DNA of 64,000 nt, taken from Leifsonia sp. NPDC080035 (GTDB taxonomy: Bacteria; Actinomycetota; Actinomycetes; Actinomycetales; Microbacteriaceae). The stretch covers positions 1,798,001 to 1,862,000 of the forward strand of contig NZ_CP157390.1 in assembly GCF_040050925.1 (NCBI RefSeq). Reading direction: 5' to 3'. Shown one piece after another: positions 7,874 through 15,107 of this stretch (position 1 is its first letter; each line of letters starts with the position of its first letter). The position numbers and the translations under genes are program-made. The notes beneath the pieces are model-generated. The model was not told the DNA's origin and ran no database searches. It saw only the letters and a list, made by a program, of their open reading frames with translations.

Positions 7874-9190
7874 ATGAGGTCCACATTCCGAAAGCGGATG
7901 CTCCGCACGACCGGCGCCGTCGCGGCCGCGGCCGTCCTGGCCGCGCTCGCCGGCTGCAGCGGCTCGCAGGGCGCGACGACGCTCGACACCAAGGCGAAGG
8001 TGACCATCCAGGTCTGGTCCGGTCAGGCGGACGCGGCCGAGAAGATCATCGAGTCGCTCGGCAAGGAGTTCGAGAAGCTCCACCCGAATGTGACGGTCGA
8101 CCTCTCTCCGGGCGCATCCTCCACCGACCAGCTGCTGCAGAAGCTGTCCGCCGGGTTCGCCGGCGACCAGTACCCGGACATGTCGTACGCGTTCGGGTCC
8201 TGGGCGGGGCAGCTGGAGTCGACCGGCCGCACCCTCGACATCACGGATGAGGTGAAGAAGCCCGACGTCAAGTGGGACGAGTTCACCGAGGCCGCCCGCG
8301 GCACCGCGCAGCCGAGCGGCAAGAAGACGATCGGCTTCCCGGCCGTCGTCGACAACATCGGCCTGCTCTACAACAAGACGCTGTTCGACAAGGCCGGACT
8401 CTCCTACCCGACGGCCGACTGGACGTGGGACGACTTCCGCGCCGCCGCGAAGAAGCTCACGGACACCGCGAACCACATCTACGGGTACGGCTACTCGGTC
8501 TCCGGCAGCGAGGAGACCACCTGGCAGTTCTGGCCGCACCTGTGGCAGAACGGCGGCCGCATCCTGAACGAGGATGCGACGAAGGCCGAGTTCGCCTCGC
8601 AGGCCGGCGTCGACGCGCTGACCTTCCTGCGCTCGATGGCCGTCGACGACAAGAGCGTTTACCTCGACCAGACCGACACCAAGTTCGGCCAGCTGTTCAC
8701 CAGCAACCGCATCGGGATGATCACCTCCGGCCCCTGGCAGCTTTCGGACCTCAAGACCGGCGGCACCGACTACGGCGTGGTGCAGCTGCCCGGCACGAAC
8801 GGCGACCACCAGACCGCATCCGGCCCGGACATCTGGGCACTGTTCGACCACAAGGACAAGAACCGCGCGTACTGGGCGACCCAGTTCGCCGAGTGGCTCA
8901 CCTCTGCCGCCCAGGACGAGCGCTTCAACGTCGCCCTCGGCAACCTGCCGCTGCGTTCCTCCTCCGCGGACTCGGAGGCCGTGAAGAAGGAGGCGGCGGA
9001 GTACCCGGGCTACGACGTGTTCGTCGCCAACTCCGCGAACGTCAAGAACACCCGACCGACCACCACCGGCTACGCCGGCCTCTCGGTGGCGATCGGCAAG
9101 TCCATCTCCTCGGTGCTGCAGGGCGACGGCGAGCCCAAGGCGGCCCTCGAGCAGGCGGCCGGCCAGGCCGACACGGCCCTCAAGAAGTAG
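7874..9190 (+). CDS. ABC sugar importer, substrate-binding lipoprotein
   Basis: A 438-residue family 1 extracellular solute-binding protein. A basic start, a hydrophobic stretch and the lipobox LAGC (Cys at about residue 28) mark a type II signal peptide, so the mature protein is lipid-anchored outside the membrane. The body has the usual pattern for oligosaccharide binders (GFPAVVDNIGLLYNKTLFDKAGL, TWDDFRAAAKKL, GIWAL-type hinge). It follows an AGAGGAAA site 48 bases after the SIS gene and precedes two permeases. The ATPase is not encoded here and is probably a shared MsiK-like protein elsewhere. Confidence 0.88.
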   Translation: MRSTFRKRMLRTTGAVAAAAVLAALAGCSGSQGATTLDTKAKVTIQVWSGQADAAEKIIESLGKEFEKLHPNVTVDLSPGASSTDQLLQKLSAGFAGDQYPDMSYAFGSWAGQLESTGRTLDITDEVKKPDVKWDEFTEAARGTAQPSGKKTIGFPAVVDNIGLLYNKTLFDKAGLSYPTADWTWDDFRAAAKKLTDTANHIYGYGYSVSGSEETTWQFWPHLWQNGGRILNEDATKAEFASQAGVDALTFLRSMAVDDKSVYLDQTDTKFGQLFTSNRIGMITSGPWQLSDLKTGGTDYGVVQLPGTNGDHQTASGPDIWALFDHKDKNRAYWATQFAEWLTSAAQDERFNVALGNLPLRSSSADSEAVKKEAAEYPGYDVFVANSANVKNTRPTTTGYAGLSVAIGKSISSVLQGDGEPKAALEQAAGQADTALKK

Positions 9191-9199
9191 CCGCCGCCG

Positions 9200-10153
9200 A
9201 TGGCAGACAACATCGCACCGACGCTCGGCCGACCGGGCGCGTCCGCCGACGCGTCCCGGTCGCGCCGGACGCGCCGCCGCCAGGGCGTCCTCTCCTCCCT
9301 GACCGGCTGGGGGTTCGTCGCCCCGGCGACCATCATCATCCTCGGGCTCTCGATCTTCCCCGCGCTCTGGGCGTTCGTGCTCTCCTTCCAGAGCTGGGAC
9401 GGGTTCAGCGACCCCACCTGGGTCGGCGGCGAGAACTACGCGAACCTGATGACGGACGCGGACTTCGGCAACGCCGTGCTCAACACGATCGGCTTCACCC
9501 TGCTGTTCGTGCCGGCGTCCGTGCTGCTCGGCCTGTTCCTCGCCGTCGCGCTGAACCGCCGGATCCGCTGGATGGGCTTCTACCGCACGGCGATCTTCGT
9601 GCCGTTCGTGGCCTCCGCCGCCTCCACGGGCATCCTGTCGACGTACCTGTTCAGCCCGCAGTTCGGCCTGGTCAACAACATCCTGCGCGTGCTGCACCTG
9701 CCGCAGCAGGGCTGGCTGGACGACCCCAAGCAGGCGATGCTCGTGATCGCGATCATGTCGCTGTGGGGCTCGGCCGCGTTCACGACGGTCATCTACCTGG
9801 CGGCGCTGCAGGACGTCCCCGCCGACCTGATCGAGGCGGCGCGCATCGATGGCGCCAACCGCTGGCAGACCTTCTGGCGGATCGTCTGGCCGCAGCTCGC
9901 CCCGGTCACCGTGTTCGTCGGCATCTGGCAGACGATCCAGGCCATCCAGCTCTTCGACCTCGTCTACACGACGACGCGCGGCGGCCCTCTGGACGCGACG
10001 AAGACGATCGTCTACTTCCTCTACGACAAGGCGTTCCACGCCCTGGAGTTCGGCTACGGGTCGGCCGCCGCCTACGTGCTGTTCGCGGTCACCCTGCTCA
10101 TCACGATCGGCGTCGTCGTCTTCCAGCGGCGCCGGGGCTCGGAGGCGTTCTGA
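9200..10153 (+). CDS. ABC sugar importer permease, MalF/UgpA type
   Basis: A 317-residue permease with an N-terminal basic tail and six predicted helices starting at about residue 35 (GWGFVAPATIIILGLSIFPA). The EAA loop for contact with the ATPase is IEAARIDGANRWQTFWRIVWP (about residues 213-233). It starts 9 bases after the binding protein and its stop overlaps the start of the partner permease (TGATG), consistent with fixed stoichiometry. Confidence 0.9.
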   Translation: MADNIAPTLGRPGASADASRSRRTRRRQGVLSSLTGWGFVAPATIIILGLSIFPALWAFVLSFQSWDGFSDPTWVGGENYANLMTDADFGNAVLNTIGFTLLFVPASVLLGLFLAVALNRRIRWMGFYRTAIFVPFVASAASTGILSTYLFSPQFGLVNNILRVLHLPQQGWLDDPKQAMLVIAIMSLWGSAAFTTVIYLAALQDVPADLIEAARIDGANRWQTFWRIVWPQLAPVTVFVGIWQTIQAIQLFDLVYTTTRGGPLDATKTIVYFLYDKAFHALEFGYGSAAAYVLFAVTLLITIGVVVFQRRRGSEAF

Positions 10154-11040
10154 TGGCCACGGTTCTCGACGAGGTCTCGCAGGCCTCCACGCAGGTCGCG
10201 CGGGAGACGGGGGATCGGCCCGGCAAGCGCACCCGGCTGAGCGGCTGGCACTTCGTGCTGTTCCCGATCGCGATCCTGTTCCTGGTGCCGTTCCTGCAGA
10301 TGGCGCTCGCGTCGTTCTCGCCGGCCAAGGAGCTGGTCGCGTTCCCGCCGCCGTTCATCCCGTCGCACTTCACCCTCGACGGCTACATCAAGCTGTTCGG
10401 TCAGACCGACATCCTGCTCTGGCTCGGCAACACGGTGATCGTCTCGGCGACCGCCATCGTCTCGAACATCGTGCTGTGCTCGCTTGCCGGCTACGGGTTC
10501 GCGCGGCTGCGGTTCCGTGGCCGCAACTTCGGCTTCCTGATGATCCTCGCGACCATCATGATCCCGACGCAGCTGCTGATGATCCCGACCTACATCCTGT
10601 TCGCGAAGCTCGGCCTGCTGAACGGCCTGGGCGCGGCGATCGTGCCGTGGCTGGCGACCGCGTTCGGCATCTTCCTGATGCGGCAGTTCTTCCTCTCCCT
10701 CCCGGCGGAGCTGGAGGAGGCCGGGGCGATCGACGGCTGCAACCGCTGGCAGATCTTCTTCCGCATCGTGCTGCCGCTGGCCCGGCCGGCGCTCGCGACG
10801 CTGGCGATCTTCACCCTGCTCGGCGCGTGGAACGACCTGGTCTGGCCGCTCATCGCGATCAACAACCAGTCGGCGTTCACGCTGCAGCTGGGCATCGCGA
10901 ACTTCCAGGGCGCGCACCAGACCGACTGGAGCCTGATCATGGCGGGCAACGTGATCGCCACGCTGCCGCTGATCCTGTTCTTCCTGTTCGCGCAGCGCCA
11001 GTTCATCGCGACCATGACATTCTCCGGACTGAAGGGATGA
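10153..11040 (+). CDS. ABC sugar importer permease, MalG/UgpE type
   Basis: A 295-residue second permease with six helices and the EAA loop EEAGAIDGCNRWQIFFRIVLP. The start at 10153 overlaps the upstream stop; the frame is open far upstream, but that sequence is a shadow of the binding protein and first permease. It forms the heterodimeric channel with the preceding gene and overlaps the kinase start by ATGA. Confidence 0.9.
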   Translation: MATVLDEVSQASTQVARETGDRPGKRTRLSGWHFVLFPIAILFLVPFLQMALASFSPAKELVAFPPPFIPSHFTLDGYIKLFGQTDILLWLGNTVIVSATAIVSNIVLCSLAGYGFARLRFRGRNFGFLMILATIMIPTQLLMIPTYILFAKLGLLNGLGAAIVPWLATAFGIFLMRQFFLSLPAELEEAGAIDGCNRWQIFFRIVLPLARPALATLAIFTLLGAWNDLVWPLIAINNQSAFTLQLGIANFQGAHQTDWSLIMAGNVIATLPLILFFLFAQRQFIATMTFSGLKG

Positions 11041-12002
11041 CCGGCATCGACGCCTCCGACAACCGTGTGGATGTGCTGGTGGTGGGGGACGCGAACCCCG
11101 ACCTGCTGCTGACCGGGGACACGGTGCCGCGGTTCGGTCAGGCCGAGCAGCTGCTCGACGCGGCGGACCTGCTGCTCGGCGGCAGCGCGGCGATCGTCGC
11201 CTGCGGCCTCGCCCGGCTCGGGATGCGCACCGCGCTCGCCGCGGTGGTCGGCGACGACCAGTTCGGCGTGTTCGTGCGCGGCCGGCTGACCGACGGGGGA
11301 GTGCTGGACCGCGAGGTGCGGACGAGCAGGACGCTGCCGACCGGCATCTCGGTCGTGCTGTCCGAGCCGTCCGACCGCGCCATCCTCACGCTGCCCGGCA
11401 CCATCCCGACCCTGACCGCTGGCGCGGTGCGGGGCGCGGTGGACCGGCTGCGCCCCCGTCACGTGCACGTCGCCTCCTACTTCCTGCAGCCGGGGCTGGC
11501 CGCGGACCTGCCGGTGCTGCTCGCCGAGCTGGCGGCCGAGGGGATCACCGTGAGCCTCGACACCAACTGGGACCCGGCCGAGCGCTGGTCGGGGCTCACC
11601 GAGGTGCTCTCGCGCGTGGACGTCTTCCTGCCGAACCGCGAGGAGGCGCTGGCGATCGGGTCCGCCGTCCTCGGCCGGGGCACGAAGGACCTGGACGAGG
11701 CCTCCTGCGCGCTCTCCGCTCTCGGCTGCCGTGTGGTGGTCAAGGCGGGCGCGGAGGGCGGCATCGTCTACGAGGACGGCGCCCGCGTCGCGTCCGCCCC
11801 GGGCCTCGTCGTGGACGTGGTGGACACCACCGGCGCCGGCGACAGCTTCGACGCCGGCTACCTCGCCGCATCCCTGCGCGGTGTCGAGAGCGAGGAGGAG
11901 CGGCTGCGCTGGGCGGCGGTCGCGGGCTCCCTCTCGGTGCGCGGCCGCGGCGGCACCGGCGCCCAGGCGACGCTCGCGGAGCTCGCCGGCGTCCTCGCCT
12001 GA
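11037..12002 (+). CDS. PfkB-family sugar or sugar-phosphate kinase
   Basis: A 321-residue ribokinase-fold enzyme. The N-terminal GGSAAIVACGLARLG motif, the TNWDP segment of the middle domain, and DTTGAGDSFDAGYL with catalytic base D269 are the PfkB signatures. With the upstream SIS and aldolase genes the expected reaction is tagatose-6-phosphate (or a related ketose) to the 1,6-bisphosphate, but adenosine- or hexose-type specificity cannot be excluded. The start overlaps the permease stop (ATGA). It is the last gene; a strong inverted repeat follows within 40 bases. Confidence 0.85.
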   Translation: MTGIDASDNRVDVLVVGDANPDLLLTGDTVPRFGQAEQLLDAADLLLGGSAAIVACGLARLGMRTALAAVVGDDQFGVFVRGRLTDGGVLDREVRTSRTLPTGISVVLSEPSDRAILTLPGTIPTLTAGAVRGAVDRLRPRHVHVASYFLQPGLAADLPVLLAELAAEGITVSLDTNWDPAERWSGLTEVLSRVDVFLPNREEALAIGSAVLGRGTKDLDEASCALSALGCRVVVKAGAEGGIVYEDGARVASAPGLVVDVVDTTGAGDSFDAGYLAASLRGVESEEERLRWAAVAGSLSVRGRGGTGAQATLAELAGVLA

Positions 12003-12036
12003 CGCCCGGCGTCCCTGCCCCGCCCCTGGCGTCGAA

Positions 12037-12085
12037 CGGTCGCGACACGCCGCCTCGCCCGCTCCCACGCGGCGTGTCGCGACCG
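12037..12085. terminator. Perfect 17-base inverted repeat, probable bidirectional terminator
   Basis: CGGTCGCGACACGCCGC (12037-12053) and its exact complement GCGGCGTGTCGCGACCG (12069-12085) enclose a 15-base pyrimidine-rich loop. It sits between the convergent sugar operon and mraY-like gene. There is no U tract, as is common in high-GC actinobacteria. Flanks (CGTCGAA and CTCAACC) also look semi-symmetrical, so it may instead be a dispersed palindromic element. Confidence 0.65.
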
Positions 12086-12131
12086 CTCAACCGCTCCGAG
12101 GCCGAGGCCGGGGGCGGGCCGGGCAGCGCGG

Positions 12132-13232
12132 TCAGCCGAGGCCGAAGAAGAAGATGCCGAGGCCGAGCGCGGCCGAGATGCCGGCGACGATCCAGAACCT
12201 CACGACGATCGTCACCTCCCGCCAGTTCATCAGCTCGAAGGTGTGGTGGATGGGCGTCATCAGGAACAGCCGCCGGCCGCGGGTCGCCTTGAAGAACGCG
12301 CGCTGCAGGATGACAGACCCGGCCTCGATGACGAAGAGGCCGCCGATCAGGATGAGCAGCAGCTCCGTGCGGGTCTCGATGGCGAGGGCGCAGAGCGCAC
12401 CGCCGAGGCCGAGCGCGCCGGTGTCGCCCATGATGATCTTCGCCGGGTTGGTGTTCCACCAGAGGAACCCGATGAGCGCCCCGCAGATGGAGGCGGCCAC
12501 GATCGCGAGCGAGAGCGGGTCGGCCGTCGTGTAGCAGCGGCTGAGTCCCTCCATCGGCGACCCGACCGAGCAGCTCTGGCTGAACTGCCAGAAGCCGATG
12601 AAGACGTAGGCGCCGATGGAGATGACGGACGCGCCCGTGGCAAGGCCGTCGAGCCCGTCGGCGAGGTTGACGCCGTTCGTCGTCGCCGCCGCGAGCACGT
12701 TGACCCAGAGGATGTAGAGGACGATCCCGACGATCGGAACGCCGGTGGCGATCCGCGCGAGGTCGAGCGCGGGGACGTCGCGGATGGTGGAGATCGCCGT
12801 GGACGCCGCCGTCTCGCCGTCGGCATTCGGGATCGTGATCGCGAGGATCGCGTACAGGGTGCCGACGACCAGCTGCCCGGCCACCTTCGACCAGCCGCCG
12901 AGCCCGAGGCTGCGCTGGTTGCGCACCTTGAGGTAGTCGTCGACGAACCCGACCGCGCCCATCCCGACCAGCATCAGCAGCACCAGGAGCGCGGAGGGAG
13001 TGATCCCCTCGCCACCGCTCAGGATGCCCGCGGTGAAGAAGCCGAACAGTGTCGCGAGGATGAAGACGATGCCACCCATCGTCGGCGTCCCGCGCTTCAC
13101 GTGGTGCGACTGGGGGCCGTCGTCCCGGATGAACTGGCCGAACTCGAGCTTCCGGAAGAGTCGGATGAAGGCCGGCGTCAGCGCCAGCGAGAAGACGAGC
13201 GCGAGCCCGCCCGCCGTTAGAAGAGTCCCCAC
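12132..13232 (-). CDS. mraY: Phospho-N-acetylmuramoyl-pentapeptide-transferase (MraY-like), outside a cell-wall cluster
   Basis: A 366-residue polytopic enzyme that transfers phospho-MurNAc-pentapeptide to undecaprenyl phosphate (lipid I synthesis). Seen are the substrate/Mg motif GFVDDYLKVRNQRSLGL, NGVNLADGLDGLA, GDTGALGLGGALCALAI, and a C-terminal PIHHTFEL. Most MraY proteins read H-H-F-E where this one has H-T-F-E, so the last histidine of the HHH region is replaced by Thr. mraY normally lies between murF and murD; here there are no cell-wall neighbours, so this may be a second paralogue, for example one with changed inhibitor sensitivity. I am sure of the family, less of the role. Confidence 0.85.
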   Translation of the reverse strand: MGTLLTAGGLALVFSLALTPAFIRLFRKLEFGQFIRDDGPQSHHVKRGTPTMGGIVFILATLFGFFTAGILSGGEGITPSALLVLLMLVGMGAVGFVDDYLKVRNQRSLGLGGWSKVAGQLVVGTLYAILAITIPNADGETAASTAISTIRDVPALDLARIATGVPIVGIVLYILWVNVLAAATTNGVNLADGLDGLATGASVISIGAYVFIGFWQFSQSCSVGSPMEGLSRCYTTADPLSLAIVAASICGALIGFLWWNTNPAKIIMGDTGALGLGGALCALAIETRTELLLILIGGLFVIEAGSVILQRAFFKATRGRRLFLMTPIHHTFELMNWREVTIVVRFWIVAGISAALGLGIFFFGLG

Positions 13233-13341
13233 CGAGCTATCGTGTCAGGCCGGAGCGCCCCGAGCCCAATCGCGGCTGGTGTGGGGTCGCAGCGCGTAGA
13301 TTCGTGGGGGAGCGGTCTCGGCCGCGAAGAGCGGAGGAAGA

Positions 13342-13977
13342 ATGGCAGCGACGCCCGGCTGGTACCAGGACCCGTACGGCGGCGCCGGCCTGCGCTGGTG
13401 GGACGGCGTCCAGTGGACGCAGCACGTCAGCACCCCGCAGACCGTCCGGCCCGCTGCGTACACGCCGCCGGTGCCTGCGCGCCGCCCGCTCCCGGACGGC
13501 ACGCCGGTCTACACGCCCTGGATCTGGCTGGTGACGCTGCTCCCGCTGGTCAACGCGCTCGTGCTGCTCACCTACCGCCCGTACAGCGGCTACGCCCGGA
13601 TGTTCGCCGACCCCGCGCATCCCGTCATCCCCGACACGCTCTCGCTGATGGGCGGCCCGGTGTTCCTCGTCGCCTCGATGCTCTCCTGGATCGTCGTTGC
13701 GGTGATCGTCGTCTTCGCTTGGCTGGACTACCGCGAGCTGACCCGCCGCGGCGTCGAGCGCCCGTTCCACTGGGCGTGGTCGTTCCTCGGCCCGATCGTG
13801 TACTCGATCGGCCGTTCGGTGGTGGTCCGCAAGGTCGCGGGCGGCCGCGGCGGCGCCCCGATCGCCGTCGCGATCGCGGTGCAGGTCGTGGTCGCCATCG
13901 CCGCGTTCGTGCTGGGGGCGATCATCTTCGCTTCGATGATGCAGGGCATCGGCGACGTGAGCGGCGTCGGCGCCTGA
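13342..13977 (+). CDS. DUF2510-domain membrane protein
   Basis: A 211-residue protein. Residues 4-30 (PGWYQDPYGG through LRWWDGVQWTQHV) are a DUF2510 motif, a short Trp/Tyr-rich module common in actinobacterial membrane proteins. A Pro-rich linker follows, then about four hydrophobic segments (WIWLVTLLPLVNALVLL, FLVASMLSWIVVAVIVVFAWL, and two near the C-terminus). ATG at 13342 follows GGAGGAAG. Function unknown. It is divergent from the mraY-like gene. Confidence 0.75.
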   Translation: MAATPGWYQDPYGGAGLRWWDGVQWTQHVSTPQTVRPAAYTPPVPARRPLPDGTPVYTPWIWLVTLLPLVNALVLLTYRPYSGYARMFADPAHPVIPDTLSLMGGPVFLVASMLSWIVVAVIVVFAWLDYRELTRRGVERPFHWAWSFLGPIVYSIGRSVVVRKVAGGRGGAPIAVAIAVQVVVAIAAFVLGAIIFASMMQGIGDVSGVGA

Positions 13978-14066
13978 AACCCGTGGGGGCTCGTGGAGGT
14001 CCGTGGACGAACCCGCCGGTTTCGTCCGTTATGATGGCTGTCGTGCGTCCGTTCGCGGCCGCGCGA

Positions 14067-14155
14067 GGAGACGTCGCATAGTCAGGCCTAGTGCACCACC
14101 CTGCTAAGGTGGAGTCCCCGATAGGGGACCGAGGGTTCAAATCCCTCCGTCTCCG
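14067..14155 (+). tRNA. tRNA-Ser (anticodon GCU)
   Basis: The sequence folds as a type II tRNA. The acceptor stem GGAGACG (14067-14073) pairs with CGTCTCC (14148-14154), with discriminator G at 14155. The anticodon stem CCACC/GGTGG encloses loop CTGCTAA (anticodon GCT at 14103-14105). A long variable arm GTCCCC-GATA-GGGGAC is typical of tRNA-Ser, and the T arm is GAGGG-TTCAAAT-CCCTC. CCA is not encoded. Its 3' end is the left edge of the decayed island, so it is the probable integration site. Confidence 0.95.
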
Positions 14156-14201
14156 CCGATAAATGTGCTGGTTAGCGCTGGTTTTTCGACCACCGAATCG
14201 G

Positions 14202-14860
14202 TTAGCGCCCACAAAAGCCCCACGGCTGAATTCGTCGCGGCCTCATCGAGTCGTGCCGAAACGTCGTCCGGTGATCGTCGAAGCGGTCCGCGTCAATATC
14301 CACAGTCATCGCTCCCGAGGAGTGGCCGAGCATCTGTTGGATGGCATTCACGTCGGCGCCGGCCGACAGCGCGGGGCTCGCGGCTTTGTGTCAAAGATAG
14401 TGAAGCGTCATCTGCGGGATGCCAGCGGCGAGGCGTGCGGTCACGAACCAGGACCGCGACGCTATGCCTGCCCGAGTGCGCCGCAGTTACATGCCGGGCT
14501 TGTCGGCGACAACCAAGTCATCTGGGCTCTTGCCGTCGACCAGGGGACGCAGCGCCGGGGCGAGCAGGTGAGGGAACGGGAAGGTGCGGCGCTTATGTGA
14601 CTTGGGTCGCCGGCTTCGATGACCCCGTCGACCTCGACCGCGTTCTCGGAGACGCGGATGCGCCGCCGTTCGAAGTCGATGCCTTTCACCCCGCCGGCCG
14701 ACCATGTCGGCCGAGCGCAGGCCGGTGTAGCAGAGCAGGAGGAGGGTCGGCGCGCGGTCACCTGAAGCGTTGGCCAGGTCGTGGGCCTGCGGGTGCGTGA
14801 GGGAGATGTGCTCCTTTGGAATCTTGCGGGGCAGCTTGATTTCTCGGAAGGTCCGCACCA
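14202..14860 (-). pseudogene. Tyrosine recombinase (phage-type integrase), C-terminal half, inactivated
   Basis: Read from 14860 downward, two frames give FREIKLPRKIPKEHISLTHPQ, then LLLLCYTGLRSADM with the first catalytic Arg, GIDFERRRIRVSENA after a frameshift, KSHKRRTFPFP after a shift back, then LHYL-stop-HKAAS and AGADVNAIQQMLGHSS ending TVDIDADRFDD. The LRHT arginine codon is TGA (14391-14393), and the catalytic Tyr position of the usual DxYADxFDD is Asp (14292-14294). With two frameshifts, a stop and a lost nucleophile it is dead. The N-terminal half is absent; the join to the SSB-like scrap is at about 14850. Natural stop TAA at 14202-14204. Confidence 0.8.
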
Positions 14861-14967
14861 TCGTCTTCGGCCACACAGCCGAGAATGTTCGCGCCAGCCT
14901 CGCCAAGGACGACACCGTCATCGTCAACGGCTACCTCGAGTTCCGCCAATATCGCCGATCACCCGGG
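14848..14967 (+). pseudogene. Fragment resembling single-stranded DNA-binding protein
   Basis: One frame reads VRTIVFGHTAENVRASLAKD followed by DTVIVNGYLEFRQY. This matches the middle strand-helix-strand of bacterial SSB (a W-x-V-x-x-F-G-x-x-A-E-N block, then a VIVxGxLExRxY block). No start or C-terminal tail is present. Such genes are common plasmid and integrative-element cargo, so it is best read as a leftover of the mobile element. The resemblance is from memory of the family and is only about 35 residues. Confidence 0.4.
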
Positions 14968-15107
14968 GTTTCATTATCCGTCGCTGGCTGCCAGTAAGGT
15001 GATTCTCAAGATAGAGAGACGGCGCCTCAGCGCGTCGCGAGGGATTGCAGACATCGGTTGTGTTCTCCTGGAGGTGAACGCCGTAGACCAAGAAGGAGCG
15101 CAGAAGC

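Noticed and set aside
5825..10039. A 1404-codon open frame on the minus strand across the sugar operon
   Set aside because: It is antisense to GH4, aldolase, SIS, binding-protein and permease genes; its composition is Arg/Gly/Asp/Val-rich and its stop-free state follows from high GC. Other long antisense frames (for example 34355-35857 and 48512-50620 minus) were dropped for the same reason.
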